Below the pieces are notes generated by a model that worked only from the letters and a program-made list of their open reading frames with translations, did not search any database and was not told the DNA's origin. A program made the translations under genes and the position numbers. From assembly GCA_964019055.1 (NCBI GenBank), contig OZ025206.1, positions 9,960,486-10,024,485 on the forward strand: DNA of 64,000 nucleotides, written 5' to 3'. This DNA is from Anthopleura xanthogrammica. Lineage: Eukaryota > Cnidaria > Anthozoa > Actiniaria > Actiniidae. This document shows, piece by piece, positions 26,001-34,649 of the stretch. Numbering within the stretch: position 1 is the stretch's first letter; the number at the start of each line of letters is the position of its first letter.

Positions 26001-27420
26001 GAAGCACTTGTTTCAAGCTCAACTGCTTCTCTTTCACTTCTTTTCGAATCTTCAGAAGTTTCTTCAATTCTTGTCCTATCAGCACCTTTCTCTGTTACAT
26101 CTTCTAAGTGTTTTGGTTCGTCCTCGGTTGCCGTCGTTGGAGTCCATATCTCGTTGGTGGCGTCTGCCAAACTAGACCTTCGTGTTTCCGTTTCTGGTTC
26201 TTGCAAAGCATCTGAAGTGATCTCAGGTTGTACACCTTCCGGTATTTGTTTCTGGGTTTGTCGATATTTATGATCAGGTGAAGATGTGATTTTGTCTGCT
26301 GTGCTATAACTGGAAGACGATCTTCCTGGTTCTTGGAAACCATCTGGAAGAGTCTCAATTTCTACACTTCCCTGTACTTGCTCTCCAAGATCTTCATCGG
26401 GTTTCCAGTTCGTGGTCCCGTTTGTGGTCTCGTGTGGTTCTGTTTCCTCAGTTCTTTTGCCATCAGCATCACCAACTTCCTCTGTTACATCTTCTAGTGT
26501 TTTTGGTTGGTGCTCAGTTTCTGTCGTTCGATTCCATAACCAGTTGATGGCGTCTGCCAAACTGGACTGTCGCCTTTCCGTTTCTGGTTCTTGGAAGGCA
26601 TCTGAAGTGATCTCAGGTTGTACCCTTTCCTGTACTCTTGCTTCGCTTTGTCGATATTCATGATCTGGTAAAGAAGTAATTTTGTCTATCGTGCTATAAC
26701 TAGAAGACGACCTTTCAGGTTTCGGTTCACTTTCCTGTACTTGATCTCCAAGATAACTATCAGTTTCTTTCGTAGTCTCAGTATCAGCATCTTCCTCTGT
26801 TAAATCTTCAAGTGTTTTTGGTTTGTGCTTGGTTGTCGGCGTTCTATTCAATGACCAGTTGATGGGCTCTGCCAAACTAGACCTTCGCCTTTCCGTTTCT
26901 GGCTCTCGCAAGGCATTTGAAGTGATCTCACCTTGTACTTTTTCCTGTACTTGTGCTTCAAGACCTTCAACAGTTTCTTGTCTGGTCTCAGTTTTATCTA
27001 TTTTCTCAATATTTATGTTCTCCAGATCATTTAGAAATTTGACACTTGGTTTTGCGACGGCACCAGCCAAGGACGGGCTGTCCTCAGGGATATCTTTCAA
27101 GATCCCGAGACTGGATGTCTTGTCAAATTCATCGTCAACCTGGTTCACAATTAGGGACGTGACCTCATGAGGTGGTTCTATTACAGAAGTTGTTGTCGAC
27201 TGGATACCTTCACTGCTTTCTACTTTAGTGCTGATAGTTTCTGATACCTCGGCTTGTGGAATATTTGCGATAGAGCTACCTTCAGATACGTTTTCAGTAT
27301 CTACTGCACTTTTCTTTGGTCTCCATAACTTCTTTAGAGCATCTCCCACGCTAGACCTCCGCCTTTTCTTTTTCTTGCTTATTGTAGTACTTGTTATAAG
27401 CTCGACGTCTTCTCTTTCAC
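14090..27420 (-). repeat. Coding higher-order tandem repeat array
   Basis: Using the conserved + strand word GTCTCCATAG as anchor, repeats sit at 14821, 15850, 17203, 18214, 19636, 20680, 21736, 22792, 23836, 24892, 25936 and 27319. The spacings are 1029, 1353, 1011, 1422, 1044, 1056, 1056, 1044, 1056, 1044 and 1383 bp. All are multiples of three, so unit length changes while the frame is kept. A block at about 15980-17400 recurs almost unchanged 2433 bp away (18413-19833). Units at 21147, 22203 and 24303 share identical 146-codon stretches on the complementary strand, which implies recent unequal exchange or conversion. Confidence 0.95.
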
Positions 27421-29282
27421 TGGTTTCCACATCTTTAGCAGTTTCTGGCTCTCCGCCATGATAATGCCCAGGATAATCCTCTTCTGATTCTTCTGTCTTT
27501 GATGTATGTGGTAATTCGTAGCTATCGGCCGCTATGGTCTCGGCATGTTGATATTCCTTTGCAGGTTTGAATCCAATGTCACTCTTGCAGCTTGCTTTTT
27601 TTGGCAGCTCTACACTATCTTTTGCTTCGATAAGCTTGGACGATGACTGCGAATCAACCAATTCTTCCTCAAAGTCCGTTGGTTTCTTTTCAATGGCATC
27701 CTAATATTATGTTAGAGAGGCTTTGGTTTTATTATTCTATTCTATCAAGAGAGCATAAATAAGAGAGGGAAAATTCTTAATATCGATATCGCGCGCGCCA
27801 TGTGAATATACCATTTTCAAAAAAGAGGCATTTTCGGGCAAGATCACGCGCGCTATTGCCTCTGCCCGAAAATGTCTCGAGATCATGTCTGCGCTGCGAT
27901 ATTTTTTAAAGCGCTCGCGCATCTCGAAAATGGTCTATTTAACAATTAGAAAAAACCTACTAATGGTCTCTCACCAATCGAGCCCTGTGATTGGCTGAGC
28001 TACTAGGGGTCTATTAGTGATAGACCTCTAGTAGCGAAAAGCGCCGGTTTTGAAAACCAAAAAATATATATTTAAAGCAAAATCCAAAACTTTTTGCATC
28101 CTTTTATTGGACCGATTAGTAGGTTTTTACTAAAACAATTAGACCTCTCGCCCTCATGGCCTACGAGTCAATAGCCCATTCGGCCTTCGGCCTCATGGGC
28201 TATTGACTGGTAGACCATTCGGACTCGAGGACTAATTGTTAATTGAACTTTGAAGCGAATTTTGTGACTTATGTTGTATATTTAGATGGTATTTTTTTCC
28301 TCAGTTACAAAAAATTCTCGCTAATTTCTCGCTAAATTCAAACTACTTGCAAATTCACAAAATCCGATTTAGTGAATTGGTTATCGATATATCGCCTCTA
28401 CCGAAAGCAAGTGAAGAAGTGATGAGAGTATGAAATAAAAGAGCACATCTCCCATACATAGGTCTATCCTTGTCTCTGACCAACTACACTATTGCGCGTT
28501 AGATCATCTTTAAAATACATTTATTGATAAACGTTGCAAGTGGAAAGCGCAAACTGAGAATGTGTTTCATGCGCGCGCGTAAGTTTGATTTGACTATGAG
28601 ATTATTTTTTTAAAGTATGCTACTACCAATTTGTAGTTGTCCTTGCATTGATTCAACACTTGCTTTAGGGATGTGTTGTGCCCAACAGAGTACGGCAATG
28701 AATTCATAGTGGAAGAATTATAGCGACAAAATCTCGAATTCTTACTAGTTGAATCTAAAGCCCGCCATATTAATCGCCTGCATTAAACGAACAGCTATGT
28801 TCGGCTACGCCTCGTGCGACTCTTACGCTTGTTTCGCCCTTTAGCAACCTCCCACGTGCATCCAGATCCCCTGGATCTACGCATGGTAAGCATCGACCAT
28901 TCTTTAAGTAGTACTAGCGACGAATCATGATGAGGATGCTAGGCTTGAAGAATAGCGCGCGCAACTGAAATTCTCGGACAGACATCTATCAACTTTAAAC
29001 TTATGAAGAAGAACACAACAAAAAACTCACCCTTGAAGCTGTCGTTGGCGTTGTTTCTTTTCTTGTATAAAACTTGTAGATCAAAACGATGACAATCACA
29101 GTTCCCGCGAGGATCACAAAAACAATCAAGTACCCATGAGTTACAAATACGCTCGTTCCATTGCTCGGGGATGGTGTTATCTGCGCAGATGGTTTGGCAG
29201 ATGGTTTGGCAGATGGTTTGGCAGATGGTTTAGCAGCTTTCGGTGGAGGGCGCCCATGTTTTGAGGCGGAACCTCGCGGCAT
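14090..29282 (-). CDS. Giant single-pass membrane protein with RRSS-box repeat tail (about 4,620 aa), unrecognised family
   Basis: I do not recognise the family. Exon 1 (29282-29031, 84 codons) starts at ATG 29282 and ends at AGG|GTGAGT. Exon 2 (27700-14090) follows the acceptor ATATTAG and joins in phase 0. Residues 1-50 are basic, with four KPSA repeats and a possible N-glycosylation sequon (NGT, about 41). One membrane span (YLIVFVILAGTVIVIVLIY, about 51-69) is followed by a basic YKFYTRK. There is no cleavable signal peptide, so it would be a signal anchor. A unique stretch of about 120 residues leads into the tail, which is tandem higher-order repeats. Twelve KRRRSSVGDALKKLWRPKK boxes alternate with RRRSSLADAINWLWNR and RRSSLADATNEMW boxes, separated by acidic linkers. 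RRxS matches the PKA consensus, so a phosphorylated cytoplasmic scaffold is conceivable (inference). The stop at 14090 arises from a 20-bp duplication. Confidence 0.8.
14100..14139. repeat. 20-bp tandem duplication that breaks the frame
   Basis: GATTTTGTCTGCTGTGCTAT occurs twice in direct tandem (14100-14119, 14120-14139). Every sister repeat unit has one copy followed by AACTAGAAG. The extra 20 bp shift the - strand frame and create the stop at 14090. The anchor spacing across it is 1073 bp, the only one in the array that is not a multiple of three. Confidence 0.95.
27811..27933. repeat. Foldback element
   Basis: CCATTTTC...GAGGCATTTTCGGGCA at the left is inverted as TGCCCGAAAATGTCTC...GAAAATGG at the right, around a CGCGCGC-rich loop. 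It is non-coding and intronic. Confidence 0.65.
27951..28128. repeat. MITE-like element with AAAAACCTACTAATGGTC termini
   Basis: The termini AAAAACCTACTAATGGTC (27951) and GACCGATTAGTAGGTTTTT-like (28128) are imperfect inverted repeats of about 18 bp. The interior has TCTATTAGTGATAGACC. There is no ORF. No clear target duplication was seen. Confidence 0.6.
28135..28240. repeat. Foldback element
   Basis: ACAATTAGACCTCTCG at the left pairs with CGAGGACTAATTGT at the right, and GAGTCAATAGCCCAT pairs with ATGGGCTATTGAC around a CGGCCTTCGGCC centre. It directly follows the preceding element. Confidence 0.7.
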
Positions 29283-29556
29283 GTGTTAACCTTTACATGC
29301 CAAAAGTCATGGGGTTGCGCTGACGAGATCACATGTCAAAGCGCGTTGATTTTCAATATCCTTGAATGTCCGTTAGCGCATTTCTAATTAGCAATTAATG
29401 AGAGATGACGTCACAATTGATAGTTCAAACTTGTGACAAACAGAAACATATATGTATACTACAACGTTTCTGCAATCGAGTGTATCTCTATACTGAAGAA
29501 ATATATTAACTTTATTTAATCGGTTAATTTATTTGTTCAAAATACGAGTAATATAA

Positions 29557-29729
29557 ATAGCCCATTTTCGATATTCTGGTTGAGAGATCACGCACAAAGC
29601 TATTCAAGGTGAGGCTCCGGGGAAACAATGGAGTAATCCGAATATATTCTTTTGTATTGTTTCCCCGGAGCCTCGTCTTTAATTCCTTTGTGCGGGATCA
29701 CTCAACCAGAATATCGAAAGTTGGCTATT
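29557..29729. repeat. Foldback element
   Basis: Left arm AATAGCCCATTTTCGATA...ATTCTGGTTGAG...GAGGCTCCGGGGAAACAAT; the right arm is its near-inverse ending TATCGAAAGTTGGCTATT. The arms are about 70 bp with a short loop. It lies in the presumed promoter region of the giant gene. Confidence 0.8.
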
Positions 29730-29789
29730 CAAAATTCGTAAAGCCATGTTTTGTTTGGGTTGAAGATCTCATATTGGAACGAGATGCGC

Positions 29790-29955
29790 GGGATGCCTGT
29801 GGTGCGCACCTTGCAAATTTCGATAGAAGCTCTTCCTACTCTCTGCAACAAAGAGCGGTGGTAATACGCGCAACATTCGCTCTGCAACTTGTAACATATA
29901 ACAATGTTGCGCGACAAGTTTCACGATTTTGTTGCTCGTATTTCCGCACCTTTTG
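29790..29955. repeat. GCAAC-rich MITE family copy
   Basis: It contains GCGCGACAAGTTTCACGATT, TTGTTGCTCGTATT and CGCACCTTTT, the inverse of blocks at 52205 and 63845 (GTGCAACTTGTCGCGCAACA, AATACGAGCAAC). It is non-coding and dispersed, with approximate boundaries. Confidence 0.55.
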
Positions 29956-30330
29956 ACATAATTATATATTTTTTAATATTGAGCAGCAATTAGCAAAAAC
30001 AAGTTTGGATGTCAATCAGTGCGTTTGTCAAAATTTAAAATTGCCTTTTTGCGATTGATAGTTAAAGCTTATACCAATGCTTTACTAGCATATTAGGAAA
30101 ATAACATATAAAAAATTGCAGTTATCCAGAGAGAGGGTTAGGTGTAAAGATTCCTGTTTTCATTCTATATTTCCCTATTCATTCAGTATCTGGATCTCCA
30201 CCCTCTTTGGACCTCGTGTTGCATTATTATTGGATCCCTTCTTTAGAGTACAAGGGGATAGTTAATTGAAATCATTCAGCATACAATGAATTTGGATGTT
30301 TAACGCATGCGACAACAGCAGCAGCGTGTC

Positions 30331-30336
30331 TTTATT
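30331..30336 (-). terminator. Candidate polyadenylation signal of the 24-repeat gene
   Basis: The + strand TTTATT is AATAAA on the - strand, 94 bp beyond the stop codon at 30430. Position and motif fit, without transcript support. Confidence 0.4.
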
Positions 30337-30429
30337 CTTTAGCCAGCAAAAACTTCTCTGAGAATATTGAGAACTGTAAATTATTGCATGTCCCGTTAGA
30401 GATGCAATTCTGCCCTCGCAGCATGGCTT

Positions 30430-33400
30430 TTACTCTTCGGACACGACCTCCTCTTGAAGAGGTTGCGATGTTAAATCTTGGTCGTCGTTTTGTTCTTGGG
30501 CATCTTCAACTTCTGAAGTTTCTTGCTTGCTGTTTTGCATCTGATCGCCACTAAAGTCTTCATCAACTTCATTGTTTTCGCAGGTCTGGTCTTCACTGGG
30601 ACTTTCATTTGATTCTAAAGTGGATGCCTCGCATGGAGTTACTTCAGTTGAACTACCGCTCATCATGACTTCGCCATTATCAGATGTAGTAGAATCGGCA
30701 TCATCAGGAGAGACTTGCGATGTTTTGCGTTCCATAACACTGCCACTTACTCGAACGTAGTCTGGGTTAGCACCAGCATCTTCATGATCTGCGTCAAGAT
30801 TGTCTTCTGCCATCGGGATGTCATCTTCTCTACTTTCGTCTGAACTTATTTCTGTGACTGTCTCTTCAGTTGATGTAACTGTAGCCTCACTTTCTGCATC
30901 AAGGCTCTCTTGTGGTATCAGATTAGCATCTTCTGCGACAACTTCTGACTTTATTTCTGTGACTGTCTCTTCAGTTGATGTAACTGCACCCTCACTTTCT
31001 GCATCAAGGCTCTCTTGTGGTATCAGAGTAGCATCTTCTGATGTAACTGCACCCTCCCTTTCTGCATCAAGGCTCTCTTGTGGTATCAGAGTAGCATCTT
31101 CTGCGACATCTTCTGAACTTATTTCTGTGGCTGTCTCTTCAGTTGCAGTAACTGTAGCCTCATTTTCTGCATCAAGGCTCTCTTGTGCTATCAGAGTAGC
31201 ATCTGCGACATCTTCTGAACTTATTTCTGTGACTGTCTCTTCAGTTGATGTAACTGCACCCTCACTTTCTGCATCAAGGCTCTCTTGTGGTATCAGAGTA
31301 GCATCTTCTGATGTAACTGCACCCTCCCTTTCTGCATCAAGGCTCTCTTGTGGTATCAGAGTAGCATCTTCTGCGACATCTTCTGAACTTATTTCTGTGG
31401 CTGTCTCTTCAGTTGCAGTAACTGTAGCCTCATTTTCTGCATCAAGGCTCTCTTGTGCTATCAGAGTAGCATCTTCTGCGACATCTTCTGAACTTATTTC
31501 TGTGACTGTCCCTTCAGTTGATGTAACTGTAGCCTCACTTTCTGCATCAAGGCTCTCTTGTGATATCAGAGTAGCATCTTCTGCGATATCTTCTGACTTT
31601 ATTTCTGTGACTGTCCCTTCAGTTGATATAACTGCACCCTCACTTTCTGCATCAAGGCTCTCTTGTGCTATCAGAGTAGCATCTTCTGTGACATCTTCTG
31701 AACTTATTTCTGTGGCTGTCCCTTCAGTTGATGTAACTGCGCCCTCACTTTCTGCATCAAGGCTCTCTTGTGCTATCAGAGTAGCATCTTCTGGGACATC
31801 TTCTGAACTTATTTCTGTGACTGTCCCTTCAGTTGATATAACTGCACCCTCACTTTCTGCATCAAGGCTCTCTTGTGCTATCAGAGTAGCATCTTCTGTG
31901 ACATCTTCTGACTTTATTTCTGTGGCTGTCTCTTCAGTTGCAGTAACTGCACCCTCACTTTCTGCATCAAGGCTCTCTTGTGGTATCAGAGTAGCATCTT
32001 CTGTGACATTTTCTGAACTTCTTTCTGTGACTGTCTCTTCAGTTACAGTAATGGCACCCCCACTTTCTTTATCAGGGCTCTCTTGTGGTATCAGAGTAGC
32101 ATCTTCTGGGACATCTTCTGACTTTATTTCTGTGACTGTCCCTTCAGTTGTTATAACTGCACCCTCACTTTCTGCATCAAGGCTCTCTTGTGGTATCAGA
32201 GTAGCATCTTCTGATGTAACTGCACCCTCACTTTCTGCATCAAGGCTCTCTTGTGGTATCAGAGTAGCATCTTCTGATGTAACTGCACCCTCACTTTCTG
32301 CATCAAGGCTCTCTTGTGGTATCAGAGTAGCATTTTCTGATGTAACTGCACCCTCACTTTCTGCATCAAGGCTCTCTTGTGGTATCAGAGTAACATCTTC
32401 TGTGACATCTTCTGACTTTATTTCTGTGACTGTCTCTTCAGTTGATGTAACTGTAGCCTCACTTTCTACATCAAGGCTCTCTTGTGGTATCAGAGTAGCA
32501 TCTTCTGTGACATCTTCTGACTTTATTTCTGTGACTGTCCCTTCAGTTGTTATAACTGCACCCTCACTTTCTGCATCAAGGCTCTCTTGTGGTATCAGAG
32601 TAGCATCTTCTGATGTAACTGCACCCTCACTTTCTGCATCAAGGCTCTCTTGTGGTATCAGAGTAACATCTTCTGGGACATCTTCTGACTTTATTGCTGT
32701 GGCTGTCTCTTCAGTTGCAGTAACAGCACCCTCACTTTCTGCATCAAGGCTCTCTTGTGCTATCAGAGTAGCATCTTCTGGGACATCTTCTGAACTTATT
32801 TCTGTGGCTGTCCTTTCAGTTGATGTAACTGTAGCCTCACTTTCTGCATCAAGGCTCTCTTGTGGTATCAGAGTAACATCTTCTGCGACATCTTCTGAAC
32901 TTATTTCTGTGACTGTCCCTTCAGTTGCAGTAACTGCACCCCCACTTTCTTTATCAGGGCTCTCTTGTGGTATCAGAGTAGCATCTTCTGCGACAACTTC
33001 TGACTTTATTTCTGTGACTGTCTCTTCAGTTGCAGTAACTGCACCCTCACTTTCTGCATCAAGGCTCTCTTGTACTATCAGAGTAGCATCTTCTTCTGCG
33101 AGGTTCTCACTTTTGTCAATACAGGGTTTTTTATCGACTTTACCGACAGGCAAATCTGCTGCTGTGATCTCAACATAACTCTCGCTTAACTGAACAGTAT
33201 CTTGGGCACTCTCATCTTCTACCAGACAAACGTCTTCACTACTTTTACCTGAATGAGTTTCTTGCTTAGTTTCATCGACATTACTTTCCTTTAATGCATC
33301 AAGATCAGATGGTTCTTCATGTAACTGTTCAGTTGCTGCATGGGGACTTTCTTGTTCGTGATTAAAATCTTGTTCTATTTTCTTGACACATATCAGACCA

Positions 33401-34618
33401 TTGTCGATCTTTTCCAGATATTCTTCATAATCTTCAGGGAGGTCGAAATCCGTATCATTTTCATCATCCGAATCATCAAAGAGAATATCTTCTGCTTCAT
33501 CTACTTCGCTTGAATTGGTATCTTCTTCGGTGTTACTTGGCTCCTGATTAAGAAAATGTGGTAAAATATAAGCAACTGGAAAAAGGGTGTCCACCGAAAC
33601 AGGATCAATCAAACTGACCATCTCCCGCCTGCAACAGACCTAATTAGCCACTTTGGAAACGAGTAAAGGACTGGGGCGAGTTTTGAATTTTAATCTTATG
33701 AGCAAAAAAGTTTTGTTATCTGATAAAGCATCTCAAGATTAGTAAGTCTGGCAAATTTGAACATGATCGAATGAAAAGAACCAGAATTATTGGCATTCAA
33801 AAGTGTCAAAAATTTACAAAGAATGTATGGTTACAGGGGACAAGTGTCCCCTGTAACCATACATTCTTTGTAAATTTTCAACACTTTTGAAGGCTTGTAA
33901 CTCTGCTTCTTTTTTAAGAAACACCTTCAAATTTGCCAGACTTACTAATCATGAGATGCTTTATCAGATAACAAAACGTTTTTGCTCATAAGATTAAAAT
34001 TCAAAACTCGCCCCAGTCCCTTACTCGTTTCCAAAGTGGCTAATTGGCTAACGCGTTGCTATGCAAGTTTCCACCTAATTCAAAAACTCTGGTAATTAAA
34101 CTTTTGTTCCAAAAACTGATATTGAAATACAAAAGACAAAGAATCTTATAGGTTTTGAATTGGGTGGATTCGTACATAGCAACGCGTTAGCCGATTAGGT
34201 CTATTACCAGTCTAACCAACCGGCCGAGACCTACCGAGCATCCTTAGCATTAACAAACAAGCAACAAATTACCAATCAAACAACCTACTATAAAGCCACG
34301 AGGGATTGCAACCGATGCTATCATTGGCAATTTCTTAATCAACTACCCGGTTGGCTGAGTTGGTTGACTTTCGTGCGAGAGATCGCGGTGGGTTCAAGCC
34401 TCGGCGGCCGGACCAACACTCAGGGTTTTGAAATAACCGAGGAGTTGAAAGTGCTGTGCCTTTGTAATAACATCTACAAAGAGGGTCCTAAAGGGGTAAA
34501 TGGGCTGGGAAAATGGGATTTCATGCATTGGGATTGGGATTTAACCATTACCTGGTCGGTCCGGAGCGGTGGTTGTTCGGATTGGTCGTCGTATTTCGAT
34601 TCGGTGTATACACGTAAA

Positions 34619-34649
<31 letters not shown>

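Larger units (their letters stand above)
27701..29030 (-). other. Intron 1 of the giant repeat gene, with three foldbacks
   Basis: The donor GTGAGT (29030) and acceptor ATATTAG (27701) fit the consensus, and both flanking exons are in phase 0. The intron carries foldbacks at 27811-27933, 27951-28128 and 28135-28240. The rest (28240-29030) is AT-rich with GC-rich islets and no recognisable gene. Confidence 0.75.
29283..30429. other. Intergenic region between the two repeat-tail genes
   Basis: This 1.15 kb separates the stop of the second repeat gene from the ATG of the giant gene, both on the - strand. It should hold the upstream gene's 3' UTR and the downstream gene's promoter. It contains a foldback (29557-29729), a GCAAC-rich repeat (29790-29955) and a candidate polyadenylation signal (30331). 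No further gene is seen. Confidence 0.6.

Noticed and set aside
14235..27461. Many serine-rich + strand frames of 70-180 codons
   Set aside because: They recur once per unit as mirror images of the - strand coding repeats and have no independent features.
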